This document shows, piece by piece, positions 17,131-26,512 of a DNA stretch of 64,000 bases. A program made the translations under genes and the position numbers. Each line of letters opens with the position of its first letter. Positions within the stretch are counted from its first letter, which is position 1. The notes below the pieces were generated by a model that saw only the letters and a program-made list of their open reading frames with translations, was not told the origin of the DNA and made no database searches. Source of the stretch: Streptomyces sp. C10-9-1. GTDB lineage: Bacteria; Actinomycetota; Actinomycetes; Streptomycetales; Streptomycetaceae. The stretch lies in NCBI RefSeq assembly GCF_024497955.1, contig NZ_JANHKP010000008.1:124001-188000 (forward strand), given 5' to 3'.

Positions 17131-17249
17131 CGACCGATGAACGGCAGTTTTGCCCTGGGGTGAAGACAACGTCAAGGGTTGTACGGCCGAAACCCGGATC
17201 GTTATCCGATGATGCGCCCGCCGGGGTGCGGGCGCCCGCCCGAAACACG

Positions 17250-17284
17250 CCAGACCCGCCCCCGGCATCCCGGGGCGGGCCTGG
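17250..17284 (-). terminator. gylR terminator
   Basis: An imperfect stem pairs CCAGACCCGCCCC with GGGGCGGGCCTGG (one mismatch) about 30 nt beyond the gylR stop codon, between gylR and the glpF promoter. It would insulate the operon from gylR read-through. Confidence 0.6.
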
Positions 17285-17315
17285 TGGACGGTGGTCGCGC
17301 CGGCGGCGCCGCAGG

Positions 17316-18080
17316 TCAGAAGCGGCCGGCGCCCAGGTCGCGGGAGACCGCGCGGGCGCAGTCGCGCACCGCGGCCACCAGCTCCGAACGCAGCTCCCCG
17401 CCGTTGCAGACCCGCTCCACGGCGCCGGTGACGGCCACCGCCCCGACGGGCATCCGGCGGCGGTCGTGGATGGGGGCGGCGACCGAGGCCACGCCCTCCC
17501 AGGTCTCCTCCACGTCCGAGGCCCACCCCTTGGCGCGGGTGAGGTCCAGCACCGACTCGAAGTCGTCCAGGCCGGTGACGGTCGCCGGGGTGAAGGCCTC
17601 GCGCTCCACCTCGACGGCCTCCGTGTGGGCGACGGGGTCGTAGGCGGCCAGGACCTTGCCGAGGGCGGTGGAGTGCAGCGGCTGCATGGCCCCGACCTCC
17701 AGGACCTGGCGGCTGTCGTCGGGCCGGAAGACGTGGTGGACGATGAGGACCCCGTGCTGGTGCAGCACGCCGAGGTGCACGCTCTCGCCGCTGGACCGCG
17801 CCAGGTCGTCCGTCCAGACCAGGGCGCGCGCCCGCAGCTCGTGGACGTCGAGGTAGCTGTTGCCGAGGCGCAGCAGTTCCGCCCCCAGCTGGTAGCGGCC
17901 GGACGCCGGGTCCTGCTCGACGAAGCCCTCGGCCTGGAGGGTGCGCAGGATGCCGTGGGCGGTCCCCTTCGCGAGGTCGAGCGAGGAGGCGATGTCCGAC
18001 AGCCCCAGCCGGCGCTCGCCGCCCGCGAGGAGCCGCAGCATCGCGGCCGCCCGCTCCAGGGACTGGATGTTCTTCGCCAT
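17316..18080 (-). CDS. gylR: IclR-family glycerol operon regulator GylR
   Basis: A 254-residue IclR-type regulator, the length of S. coelicolor GylR. The winged helix at about 5-65 reads IQSLERAAAMLRLLAGGERRLGLSDIASSLDLAKGTAHGILRTLQAEGFVEQ in segments, and the effector domain includes PLHSTALGKVLAAY and SVAAPIHDRRRMPVGAVAVTG. GylR represses the glycerol operon and its own gene; glycerol-3-phosphate is the accepted inducer in S. coelicolor. ATG 18080 is chosen over an in-frame upstream start because it gives the family N-terminus MAKNIQSLERA. It lies immediately upstream of glpFKD on the same strand, and is divergent from metH. Confidence 0.95.
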   Translation of the reverse strand: MAKNIQSLERAAAMLRLLAGGERRLGLSDIASSLDLAKGTAHGILRTLQAEGFVEQDPASGRYQLGAELLRLGNSYLDVHELRARALVWTDDLARSSGESVHLGVLHQHGVLIVHHVFRPDDSRQVLEVGAMQPLHSTALGKVLAAYDPVAHTEAVEVEREAFTPATVTGLDDFESVLDLTRAKGWASDVEETWEGVASVAAPIHDRRRMPVGAVAVTGAVERVCNGGELRSELVAAVRDCARAVSRDLGAGRF

Positions 18081-18134
18081 CGGGACCGGCCCTTCTCTCC
18101 ACTTCGGTGCGCCGCGTGGGGTGCGACAAGCAGC

Positions 18135-18151
18135 GTTCGACAATGCTGAAC
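18135..18151 (-). promoter_or_regulatory. Candidate GylR autoregulatory operator
   Basis: GTTCGACAATGCTGAAC has matching GTTC...GAAC ends and shares its first 12 bases with the site upstream of glpF. It lies 55 nt upstream of the gylR start codon, in a promoter-proximal position. Confidence 0.55.
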
Positions 18152-18351
18152 ACTATCGGTCGATGTCGACCTTGGTCGCCGCATGGCGAGTATCCCCCGC
18201 CGCAGTGGCCGACGGAAAGCCGGAATGATTGGTTCCGTCCGTCTCGTGGGACGCATCGACGACGAACGGGACGCCGCGGCTACTCTGGCTGCGTGCGTCC
18301 TCCCGCCGAGGGCGCAAAGCCGACAGCCGTCGCATCCCAGGGAGTACATCC

Positions 18352-21300
18352 ATGGCCTCGTTGCCGACCCCGTCCGCCGACAGCCGCAGCCGCATCGACG
18401 CGCTGCGCGAAGCGCTCGCCACCCGGGTGGTGGTGGCCGACGGGGCGATGGGCACCATGCTCCAGGCGCAGGACCCCTCCCTGGAGGACTTCCAGAACCT
18501 GGAGGGCTGCAACGAGGTCCTGAACGTCACCCGGCCGGACATCGTCCGCTCGGTCCACGAGGAGTACTTCGCCGCCGGCGTCGACTGCGTGGAGACCAAC
18601 ACCTTCGGCGCGAACTTCGCCGCCCTCGCCGAGTACGACATCCCCGAGCGGGTGCTGGAGCTGTCCGAGGCCGGTGCGCGCCTCGCCCGGGAGGCGGCCG
18701 ACTCCGCCACCGCCTCGACGGGGCGGCAGCGCTGGGTGCTGGGATCCATGGGGCCGGGCACCAAGCTCCCCACGCTCGGCCACGCCGCCTTCACGACGCT
18801 GCGCGACGCCTACCAGCGCAACGCCGAGGGCCTGATCGCGGGCGGGGCGGACGCCCTGCTGGTGGAGACCACCCAGGACCTGCTCCAGACGAAGTCCTCG
18901 GTCATCGGAGCGCGGCGGGCGATGGAGGCCCTGGGCCTGGAGCTGCCGCTGATCTGCTCGGTGACCGTGGAGACCACCGGGACGATGCTCCTGGGCTCGG
19001 AGATCGGCGCGGCGCTGACGGCCCTGGAGCCGCTGGGGATCGACATGATCGGCCTGAACTGCGCGACGGGCCCCGCGGAGATGAGCGAGCACCTGCGGTA
19101 CCTCGCGCACCACGCCCGCGTGCCGCTGTCGTGCATGCCGAACGCCGGTCTGCCGGTGCTGACGAAGCAGGGGGCGCACTACCCGCTGACCGCCGCCGAA
19201 CTGGCGGACGCGCAGGAGGGCTTCGTGCGCGAGTACGGCCTGTCGCTGGTGGGCGGGTGCTGCGGCACGACGCCGGAGCACCTGCGGCAGGTGGTCGAGC
19301 GGGTCCGGGGGGTGGCTCCCGGCGGCCGCGACCCGCGTCCCGAGCCGGGCGCCGCGTCCCTGTACCAGTCGGTGCCGTTCCGCCAGGACACCGCCTACCT
19401 GGCGATCGGGGAGCGGACGAACGCCAACGGGTCGAAGAAGTTCCGCGAGGCGATGCTCCAGGGCCGGTGGGACGACTGCGTCGAGATGGCCCGCGACCAG
19501 ATCCGCGAGGGCGCGCACATGCTGGACCTGTGCGTGGACTACGTCGGCCGGGACGGGGTGGCCGACATGGAGGAGCTGGCGGGCCGGTTCGCGACGGCCT
19601 CCACCCTGCCGATCGTCCTGGACTCCACCGAGGTCGACGTCATCCGGGCGGGGCTGGAGAAGCTGGGCGGCCGCGCCGTCATCAACTCCGTCAACTACGA
19701 GGACGGCGACGGCCCCGACTCCCGGTTCGCCCGGGTGACCCGGCTGGCGCAGGAGCACGGCGCGGCGCTGATCGCGCTGACGATCGACGAGGAGGGCCAG
19801 GCCCGGACGGCGGAGGCGAAGGTCGCGATCGCCGAGCGGCTCATCGCGGACCTGACGGGGAACTGGGGCATCGAGGAGTCGGACATCCTCATCGACACCC
19901 TGACGTTCACGATCTGCACCGGGCAGGAGGAGTCCCGCGGCGACGGCATCGCCACGATCGAGGCGATCCGGGAGCTGAAGCGGCGCCACCCCGCGGTGCA
20001 GACCACCCTGGGGCTGTCGAACATCTCCTTCGGGCTGAACCCGGCCGCCCGGATCCTGCTCAACTCCGTCTTCCTGGAGGAGTGCGTCAAGGCGGGTCTG
20101 GACTCCGCGATCGTGCACGCCTCGAAGATCCTGCCGATCGCCCGGTTCGAGAAGGAGCAGGTCGACACCGCCCTGGACCTGATCTACGACCGGCGCTCCG
20201 AGGGCTACGACCCGCTGCAGAAGCTCATGGCGCTGTTCGAGGGGGCCACGGCCACCTCCCTGAAGGCCGGCAAGGCCGAGGAGCTGGCCGCGCTGCCGCT
20301 GGAGGAGCGGCTGCAGCGCCGGATCATCGACGGCGAGAAGAACGGCCTGGAGGCCGACCTCGACGAGGCGCTGACCGGGCGGCCGGCGCTGGACATCGTC
20401 AACGACACCCTGCTGGAGGGGATGAAGGTCGTCGGCGAGCTCTTCGGGTCGGGGCAGATGCAGCTCCCGTTCGTGCTGCAATCGGCCGAGGTGATGAAGA
20501 GCGCGGTGGCCCACCTGGAGCCGCACATGGAGAAGACCGACGACGCGGGCAAGGGCACCATCGTGCTGGCCACGGTGCGCGGGGACGTGCACGACATCGG
20601 CAAGAACCTGGTCGACATCATCCTGTCGAACAACGGCTACACCGTGGTCAACCTGGGCATCAAGCAGCCCGTCTCGGCGATCCTGGACGCCGCGCAGGAG
20701 CACCGGGCGGACGTCATCGGCATGTCCGGCCTGCTGGTGAAGTCCACGGTGATCATGAAGGAGAACCTCCAGGAACTCAACCAGCGCGGCCTGGCCGCCG
20801 ACTACCCCGTCATCCTCGGCGGAGCCGCCCTCACCCGCGCCTACGTGGAGCAGGACCTCCACGACATCTACGAGGGGGAGGTCCGCTACGCCCGCGACGC
20901 CTTCGAGGGCCTGCGCCTGATGGACGCCCTCATCGCCGTCAAGCGCGGCACCCCCGGTGCCGCACTGCCGGAGCTGAAGCAGCGCCGGGTGCGGGCCGGC
21001 GGCGCCGCGGTGGCGGAGGAGGGCGAGCCGGAGAGCCCGGGGCGGTCCGACGTCGCGACCGACAACCCGGTCCCCTCCCCGCCCTTCTGGGGCACCCGGG
21101 TGGTCAAGGGCATCCAGCTGAGGGACTACGCGTCCTGGCTGGACGAGGGCGCCCTGTTCAAGGGGCAGTGGGGGCTGAAGCAGAACCGCAAGGGCGACGG
21201 GCCCAGCTACGAGGAGCTGGCCGAGACCGAGGGGCGCCCGCGGCTGCGGGGGCTGCTGGAGAGGCTCCAGACCGACAACCTCCTCGAGGCCGCCGTGGTG

Positions 21301-21864
21301 CACGGCTACTTCCCCTGCGTCTCCAAGGGCGACGACCTGATCATCCTGGACGACAGCGGGGCCGAGCGCACCCGCTTCACCTTCCCCCGCCAGCGCCGCG
21401 GACGGCGGCTGTGCCTGGCCGACTTCTTCCGCCCCGAGGACAGCGGGGAGACGGACGTGGTCGGTTTGCAGGTGGTGACGGTCGGCTCCCGGATCGGCGA
21501 GGAGACCGCCCGGCTGTTCGCCGCCGACGCCTACCGCGACTACCTGGAGCTCCACGGCCTGTCCGTGCAGCTCGCCGAGGCGCTCGCGGAGTACTGGCAC
21601 GCCCGGGTGCGCGCCGAACTCGGCTTCGCGGGGGAGGACCCGGACCAGGTGGAGGACATGTTCGCCCTGAAGTACCGCGGGGCGCGCTTCTCCCTCGGCT
21701 ACGGCGCCTGCCCCGACCTGGAGGACCGCGCCAAGATCGCCTCCCTGCTGGGGCCCGAGCGCATCGGCGTCCACCTGTCCGAGGAGTTCCAGCTGCACCC
21801 CGAGCAGTCCACCGACGCCATCGTCATCCACCACCCCGAGGCGAAGTATTTCAACGCACGCTGA
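18352..21864 (+). CDS. metH: Cobalamin-dependent methionine synthase
   Basis: A 1170-residue four-module enzyme that transfers a methyl group from 5-methyltetrahydrofolate via methylcobalamin to homocysteine. The homocysteine module (1-320) carries zinc-ligand cysteines C237 and the C303-C304 pair. The folate module (about 345-610) has AIGERTNANGSKKFREAM. The cobalamin module (about 640-870) has GDVHDIGKN with cobalt-ligand H747. The AdoMet reactivation module (about 930-1170) ends VHLSEEFQLHPEQSTDA...YFNAR. ATG 18352 follows GGGAG. Upstream lies a 271-nt region shared with divergent gylR; I recognise no cobalamin or SAM riboswitch in it. Confidence 0.97.
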   Translation: MASLPTPSADSRSRIDALREALATRVVVADGAMGTMLQAQDPSLEDFQNLEGCNEVLNVTRPDIVRSVHEEYFAAGVDCVETNTFGANFAALAEYDIPERVLELSEAGARLAREAADSATASTGRQRWVLGSMGPGTKLPTLGHAAFTTLRDAYQRNAEGLIAGGADALLVETTQDLLQTKSSVIGARRAMEALGLELPLICSVTVETTGTMLLGSEIGAALTALEPLGIDMIGLNCATGPAEMSEHLRYLAHHARVPLSCMPNAGLPVLTKQGAHYPLTAAELADAQEGFVREYGLSLVGGCCGTTPEHLRQVVERVRGVAPGGRDPRPEPGAASLYQSVPFRQDTAYLAIGERTNANGSKKFREAMLQGRWDDCVEMARDQIREGAHMLDLCVDYVGRDGVADMEELAGRFATASTLPIVLDSTEVDVIRAGLEKLGGRAVINSVNYEDGDGPDSRFARVTRLAQEHGAALIALTIDEEGQARTAEAKVAIAERLIADLTGNWGIEESDILIDTLTFTICTGQEESRGDGIATIEAIRELKRRHPAVQTTLGLSNISFGLNPAARILLNSVFLEECVKAGLDSAIVHASKILPIARFEKEQVDTALDLIYDRRSEGYDPLQKLMALFEGATATSLKAGKAEELAALPLEERLQRRIIDGEKNGLEADLDEALTGRPALDIVNDTLLEGMKVVGELFGSGQMQLPFVLQSAEVMKSAVAHLEPHMEKTDDAGKGTIVLATVRGDVHDIGKNLVDIILSNNGYTVVNLGIKQPVSAILDAAQEHRADVIGMSGLLVKSTVIMKENLQELNQRGLAADYPVILGGAALTRAYVEQDLHDIYEGEVRYARDAFEGLRLMDALIAVKRGTPGAALPELKQRRVRAGGAAVAEEGEPESPGRSDVATDNPVPSPPFWGTRVVKGIQLRDYASWLDEGALFKGQWGLKQNRKGDGPSYEELAETEGRPRLRGLLERLQTDNLLEAAVVHGYFPCVSKGDDLIILDDSGAERTRFTFPRQRRGRRLCLADFFRPEDSGETDVVGLQVVTVGSRIGEETARLFAADAYRDYLELHGLSVQLAEALAEYWHARVRAELGFAGEDPDQVEDMFALKYRGARFSLGYGACPDLEDRAKIASLLGPERIGVHLSEEFQLHPEQSTDAIVIHHPEAKYFNAR

Positions 21865-21878
21865 TCGGACGAGTCGTA

Positions 21879-21895
21879 CACTGGTCGGTCCAGTG
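21879..21895 (+). promoter_or_regulatory. Short hairpin/promoter region between metH and the HAD gene
   Basis: CACTGG-N5-CCAGTG forms a small stem 15 nt after the metH stop, and overlaps a -10-like TACACT at 21877-21882. It could be a weak terminator or an operator for the HAD gene; the sequence does not decide. Confidence 0.3.
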
Positions 21896-21972
21896 CAGGC
21901 CGGTCACCTGCCACCGCGGTCACGCCGCGGGGGAGGGTGGCCGGCCTTCTCGTCCCTCCCGGAGGTGTGCCT

Positions 21973-22674
21973 ATGACCAGCACGGTCCCCGCGTCCCTGA
22001 CCCGTCCCGCGGACGGGGCGGCCCTGCAGGCCGTCCTGCTCGACATGGACGGGACCCTCGTGGACACCGAGGGCTTCTGGTGGGAGGCGGAGGTCGAGGT
22101 CTTCGCCGGCCTCGGGCACCGGCTGGACGAGGCATGGCGCGACGTGGTGGTCGGCGGGCCGATGACCCGCAGTGCCGGCTACCTGATCGAGGCGACCGGC
22201 GCGGACATCACCCTCCCGGAGCTGACCGTGCTGCTCAACGACCGCTTCGAGGAGCGCATCGGCCTCGGCGTGCCCCTGATGCCGGGTGCCGAGCGGCTGC
22301 TCGGGGAGCTCTCCCGCCACAACGTCCCCACGGCCCTGGTCTCCGCCTCGCACCGGCGGATCATCGACCGGGTCCTGGACTCGCTCGGCGCGGACCGCTT
22401 CGCGCTCTCCGTGGCCGGCGACGAGGTGCCCCGCACCAAGCCCCACCCGGACCCCTACCTCCTCGCGGCCCGCGGGCTCGGCGCGGAGCCCGCGCGGTGC
22501 GCCGTGGTCGAGGACACGGCCACCGGGGTGGCCTCGGCCGAGGCGGCCGGGTGCCGGGTCGTGGCGGTGCCCTCCCTCGCGCCCATCCAGCCCGCGGCGG
22601 GCCGCACCGTCGTGGCGTCCCTGGAGGAAGTGGACCTGCTGTTCCTGCGGACCCTCATCACCGCCCGGCGCTGA
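21973..22674 (+). CDS. HAD-superfamily phosphatase/phosphomutase (beta-PGM-like)
   Basis: A 233-residue haloacid-dehalogenase-fold hydrolase. Motif I is LLDMDGTLVDTE (nucleophile and acid Asp), motif II is VSASH, motif III Lys is in PRTKPHPDPYLLA and motif IV is VVEDTATGVASAEAAG. The helical cap after motif I places it with beta-phosphoglucomutase and phosphoglycolate-phosphatase-like members. The substrate is unknown. ATG 21973 is chosen because GGAGG lies 7 nt upstream. It is 108 nt downstream of metH on the same strand; no metabolic link to MetH is evident. Confidence 0.9.
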   Translation: MTSTVPASLTRPADGAALQAVLLDMDGTLVDTEGFWWEAEVEVFAGLGHRLDEAWRDVVVGGPMTRSAGYLIEATGADITLPELTVLLNDRFEERIGLGVPLMPGAERLLGELSRHNVPTALVSASHRRIIDRVLDSLGADRFALSVAGDEVPRTKPHPDPYLLAARGLGAEPARCAVVEDTATGVASAEAAGCRVVAVPSLAPIQPAAGRTVVASLEEVDLLFLRTLITARR

Positions 22675-23169
22675 AAGCACACGGTCCGTGCAGGATGAAT
22701 TCACCGGGAACTCCGGGCGGCCGCCATGGGATTTCCGCCATCTTCCAGATGGCCGATAGGTAATCACCGTACGAGCCCATGGGCGTGACATTGCTCACTC
22801 CCCGTGCATCCGTGGTACGTCCACGAGGGCGTTGTCCGGGGATCCGGGGGCCGCCGGGTGACCGTTTTGATGGGTGAGCGTATGAATCATCCTCGTCGCG
22901 GGTGTCTCCGGGTAGGCGGGCGTGATCACTCAGCGATTACGGGCCAACTCGGGCCCGTTCACGCTTTCCTGGCGCCGCCTACTAATCTCGTCGCGAGAAC
23001 TCCGCCGCCATGCCGTGGCGTCCCGAAGGCCCACCAGGCCACCGGAGAACACCGGCCCGATCGCTTGTGCAACCGGCCCGATCGTGCCGCCCCGACCGGG
23101 CGGAGACGGTGGAGCGATCTGCGCATGGCGCTGCACCCAGTGCCGGACGGACGAGGAGAGAAGTCCACG
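22675..23169. other. 495-nt intergenic region upstream of the peptide-binding lipoproteins
   Basis: I see no gene here: frames on both strands lack codon bias or recognisable protein. It is less GC-rich than the flanks, especially at 22860-22900, and probably contains the promoter of the lipoprotein pair. No clear -10/-35 pair, repeat or RNA motif was identified. AGGAGAG directly precedes the first lipoprotein start. Confidence 0.4.
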
Positions 23170-24771
23170 ATGAACCGCAAGACCCTGGTGCCGCTGGCCC
23201 TGACCGGCCTGCTCGCCCCCGTGCTCGTCGCCTGCGGCAGTACGGAGGGCGCCGGCTCCGGTGGCGGTGACACCATCGTGGTGGGGACCACCGACCGCTT
23301 CACGGCGGATGCCGACTCGCCCGCTCCCCTGGACCCGGCCTACGCCTACGACACCGGGGCCTGGAACGTGCTGCGGCAGAGCGTCCAGACCCTGATGCAC
23401 ACCCCGCGCGGCGGGGGCGCTCCCGTCCCGGACGCCGCGGAGTCCTGCTCCTTCACGGACACCGCCAGCGAGAGCTACCGCTGCAAGCTCCGCCCCGGCC
23501 TCAGCTTCTCCGACGGGACCCCCGTCACCGCCGAGGACGTGAAGTTCTCCCTGGAGCGCGTCCTCGACATCGACGCCGGCAACGGGACCGCGGCCCTGCT
23601 GTCCACCATCGACACCATCGAGACCAAGGGCGACGACGAGATCGTCTTCCACCTCTCCACCCCCGACGCCACCTTCCCCTACAAGCTGTCGACGCCGGTC
23701 GCCGCCATCGTCAGCCCGGAGAAGTACGACGGGCAGAGGCTGCGCGAGGGCCTGGCCGTCGACGGAAGCGGCCCCTACACGATGCGCGCCGAGACCGAGG
23801 GCGAGCGGGCCACCAGGATCGTCTTCACCCGCAACGAGCACTACAAGGGCGACGTCAAGCTCCGCAACGACCGCGTCGAGCTGCGCTCCTTCGACAGCGC
23901 CGAGGCGATGGGCCGGGCCCTGGAGGCCGGTGAGATCGACATGATGACCCGCTCCATGTCGCCCGAGATGATCAAGAACCTGTCGCTCAGCCCGAAGGAG
24001 GGCGTCGAGCTGACCGAGGTGCCCGGCCTGGAGATCCGCTACCTGGCCTTCAATACCGAGGCCCCCTCGGTGAAGGACAAGGCGGTCCGCCGGGCGATGG
24101 CCGCCGTCGTCGACCGGGGACGGCTCGTCAGCCAGGTCTACGGCTCCACCGCCGAGCCGCTGTACTCGCTGATCCCCCGCACCATCGGCGCCCACACCAA
24201 CGCCTTCTACAACACCTACGGCGACCCGAACCCCGAGAAGGCCGCCGCCCTCCTCGCCGAGGCGGGAGTCGACACCCCGGTCCGCCTGGAGCTGAACTTC
24301 ACCACCGACCACTACGGTGACGGCACCGCCAAGGAGTTCGAGACCCTGCGCGACCAGCTGAACGCCACCAAGCTCTTCGACGTGACCGTCAAGGGCTCCG
24401 ACTGGTCCACGTTCCGCGCGGCCCAGAAGCGCGGCGACTTCGCCGTCTACGGGCTCGGCTGGTTCCCCGACTTCCCGGATCCGGACAACTACACCGCCCC
24501 CTTCCTGGACGAGGGCAACTTCCTCAACTCGCCCTACGCGAACCAGGAGATCCGCACGCTCATCCCGCAGTCCCGCCGAGAGGCGGACCGCGCCGCCGCG
24601 GCCCCGGCGTTCCAGCGCATCCAGGACATCGTCGCCGACGAGGTCCCGGTGCTGCCGCTGTGGCAGGGCAAGCAGTACGTCGCCGCCCGTGACGACCTCA
24701 CGGGCGTCGAGTGGACCCTCAACGCGAGCTCCGACCTCCAGCTGTGGGAGCTGGCTCGCGGCGAGGTCTGA
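23170..24771 (+). CDS. Peptide-type ABC substrate-binding lipoprotein (SBP family 5), first copy
   Basis: A 533-residue exported lipoprotein. The signal peptide ends in lipobox LVAC with lipidated C22. The mature protein is a DppA/OppA-type cluster C binding protein: LRPGLSFSDGTPVTAEDVKFSLERVLD, DGSGPYTMRAETEG, ERFDS-like YLAFNTEAPSVKDKAVRRAM and VLPLWQGKQYVAARDD. It would bind peptides or similar ligands outside the membrane. No permease or ATPase genes are adjacent, so it must share a transporter encoded elsewhere or act as a sensor. A homologous gene follows 61 nt downstream. ATG 23170 follows a strong AGGAGAG. Confidence 0.93.
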   Translation: MNRKTLVPLALTGLLAPVLVACGSTEGAGSGGGDTIVVGTTDRFTADADSPAPLDPAYAYDTGAWNVLRQSVQTLMHTPRGGGAPVPDAAESCSFTDTASESYRCKLRPGLSFSDGTPVTAEDVKFSLERVLDIDAGNGTAALLSTIDTIETKGDDEIVFHLSTPDATFPYKLSTPVAAIVSPEKYDGQRLREGLAVDGSGPYTMRAETEGERATRIVFTRNEHYKGDVKLRNDRVELRSFDSAEAMGRALEAGEIDMMTRSMSPEMIKNLSLSPKEGVELTEVPGLEIRYLAFNTEAPSVKDKAVRRAMAAVVDRGRLVSQVYGSTAEPLYSLIPRTIGAHTNAFYNTYGDPNPEKAAALLAEAGVDTPVRLELNFTTDHYGDGTAKEFETLRDQLNATKLFDVTVKGSDWSTFRAAQKRGDFAVYGLGWFPDFPDPDNYTAPFLDEGNFLNSPYANQEIRTLIPQSRREADRAAAAPAFQRIQDIVADEVPVLPLWQGKQYVAARDDLTGVEWTLNASSDLQLWELARGEV

Positions 24772-24832
24772 CCCCCCGTCACGCGGCCGCGCGAACCGGG
24801 CGGCCGGCTTGAGAGACCAAGAGGCACGTTCT

Positions 24833-26422
24833 GTGAAGGCAACATTCAGAAAGGGCACCGCGCCCCTCGCCGTCGGCCTGTCCGCCGTCCTGCTGGCCGG
24901 CTGCGGCACCGACCGCGGCGGCGACGCGGGCGGCGGAGAGTCCCGGATCGTCGTCGGCATGTCCGACGAGGTCCTGGCCACCGACCCCGCGGACGGCTAC
25001 GACCCCGGTTCGTGGCTGCTGTTCAACAACGTCTTCCAGTCGCTGCTGAGCTTCCCCAAGGGCAGCACCACCCCGCAGCCGGAGGCCGCGGAGACCTGCT
25101 CCTTCGAGGCCGGCGGCAGCACGGTCTACCAGTGCACGCTCCGCGAGGGCCTCACCTTCAGCAACGGCAACAAGCTGACCTCGAAAGACGTGAAGTTCTC
25201 CTTCGAGCGCGCGCTGGGCATCGACAGCGACAGCGGCCCCGTGCCGCTGCTCACCTCCATCGACCGCATCGAGACGCCCGACGACAGGACGGTCGTCTTC
25301 CACCTGAAGGCACCGGACGCCACCTTCCCCAGCAAGATCGCCTCGGGTGCGGGTTCCATCGTGGACCACCGCGAGTACGAGGCCGGAGAGCTGCGCACCG
25401 ACCGCAAGGCCGTCGGATCCGGGCCGTACCGGCTGGACTCCTTCGACGAGGACCGCGCCGTCTTCTCGGTCAACCCCGAGTACAAGGGCAGCGCCGAGCC
25501 GCAGAACGGCGGCATCACGCTCAGCTTCTTCCACGGGGACCAGGAGCGCCTCGCCGAAGCGCTGACGAACGGCGACGTCGACGTCGCCTACCGCGGCCTC
25601 GGGGCCGGCCAGATAGCCGAGCTCCAGGGCTCCCGCTCCGCGGGCGACACCCGGATCTCGATCGTGGAGGGCACCAGCGCCGAGGTCCAGCACCTGGTGT
25701 TCAACATGGACGACCCGATCGCCGGCCAGCCGGCCGTGCGGCAGGCCGTGGCCTACCTCGTCGACCGCGACGCCCTGGTCAGGGACGTCCACCAGTCCAC
25801 GGCCACCTCCCTGTACTCGATCGTCCCGGCCGGTATCGGCACCCACAACACCGCCTTCTTCGACCGCTACGGCGGCACCCCGCAGCCCGACCAGGCCCGC
25901 GAGGTGCTGCGGGACGCCGGCATCACCGAGAAGGTGCGGCTGACCCTCTGGTCCACCCCGGTCCGCTACGGCCCGGCCACCGACCAGACGCTCCGCACGC
26001 TCGCCGAGCAGCTCAACGCCAGCGGGCTCTTCGACGCCTCGGTCGAATCCGTGCCTCTGAAGCAGTACGAGAAGGACGTCCAGGCCGGGAAGTACGGCGT
26101 CTACGTCAAGGGCTGGGTCCCCGACTACCCGGACCCGGACAACTTCACCCAGCCGTTCTTCGGCCCGGACAACGTGCTCGCCAACCGCTACGAGAACAAG
26201 AAGATCACCGGGGACATCATCCCCCGGACCTCCGCCATGACGGACCGGACCGCGATCGAGGCGGACTTCGGCCGGCTGCAGGACATCGTCGCCGAGGACG
26301 TCCCGCTGCTGCCGCTGTGGCAGGGCAAGCAGTACGCGGTGGCCCGCGCGGGCGTCACCGGGCTGGAGTGGACCCTGGACGCGTCGACGATCTTCCGCTT
26401 CTGGGAGATCCGCAAGAGCTGA
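24833..26422 (+). CDS. Peptide-type ABC substrate-binding lipoprotein (SBP family 5), second copy
   Basis: A 529-residue paralogue of the preceding gene, with the same layout: lipobox LAGC (lipidated C24), a Gly/Asp linker, CTLREGLTFSNGNKLTSKDVKFSFERALG near 110, and the C-terminal VPLLPLWQGKQYAVARAGVTGLEWTLDAS. The two copies align end to end but have diverged across the binding cleft, so different ligand preference is plausible. GTG 24833 is chosen for the charged N-terminus (MKATFRKG) ahead of the hydrophobic core; its Shine-Dalgarno (AGAGG) is weak. It is likely cotranscribed with copy one and ends at a strong hairpin. Confidence 0.92.
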   Translation: MKATFRKGTAPLAVGLSAVLLAGCGTDRGGDAGGGESRIVVGMSDEVLATDPADGYDPGSWLLFNNVFQSLLSFPKGSTTPQPEAAETCSFEAGGSTVYQCTLREGLTFSNGNKLTSKDVKFSFERALGIDSDSGPVPLLTSIDRIETPDDRTVVFHLKAPDATFPSKIASGAGSIVDHREYEAGELRTDRKAVGSGPYRLDSFDEDRAVFSVNPEYKGSAEPQNGGITLSFFHGDQERLAEALTNGDVDVAYRGLGAGQIAELQGSRSAGDTRISIVEGTSAEVQHLVFNMDDPIAGQPAVRQAVAYLVDRDALVRDVHQSTATSLYSIVPAGIGTHNTAFFDRYGGTPQPDQAREVLRDAGITEKVRLTLWSTPVRYGPATDQTLRTLAEQLNASGLFDASVESVPLKQYEKDVQAGKYGVYVKGWVPDYPDPDNFTQPFFGPDNVLANRYENKKITGDIIPRTSAMTDRTAIEADFGRLQDIVAEDVPLLPLWQGKQYAVARAGVTGLEWTLDASTIFRFWEIRKS

Positions 26423-26438
26423 ACGGCCTCCCGCACAG

Positions 26439-26485
26439 AGCCGGGGCCCGGCGGGGAAGGACACCTTCCCCGCCGGGCCCCGGCT
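26439..26485. terminator. 22-bp perfect-stem terminator between convergent genes
   Basis: AGCCGGGGCCCGGCGGGGAA and the following GG pair exactly with the downstream arm, leaving a 3-nt loop (26461-26463). It lies between the second lipoprotein gene and the convergent response-regulator gene. Confidence 0.85.
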
Positions 26486-26512
26486 TCGCTCCCCTGCCCG
26501 TGCCCCGGCGCC

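Noticed and set aside
18081-18351. Possible cobalamin, SAM or SAH riboswitch upstream of metH
   Set aside because: The leader after the likely -10 is only about 60-70 nt and I could not match the conserved core of any of these riboswitches. A covariance-model scan would settle it.
18183-22763. A 1526-codon plus-strand frame across metH and the HAD gene
   Set aside because: Out-of-frame shadow of MetH; no domain is recognisable, and composition is Arg/Gly/Pro/Ala noise.
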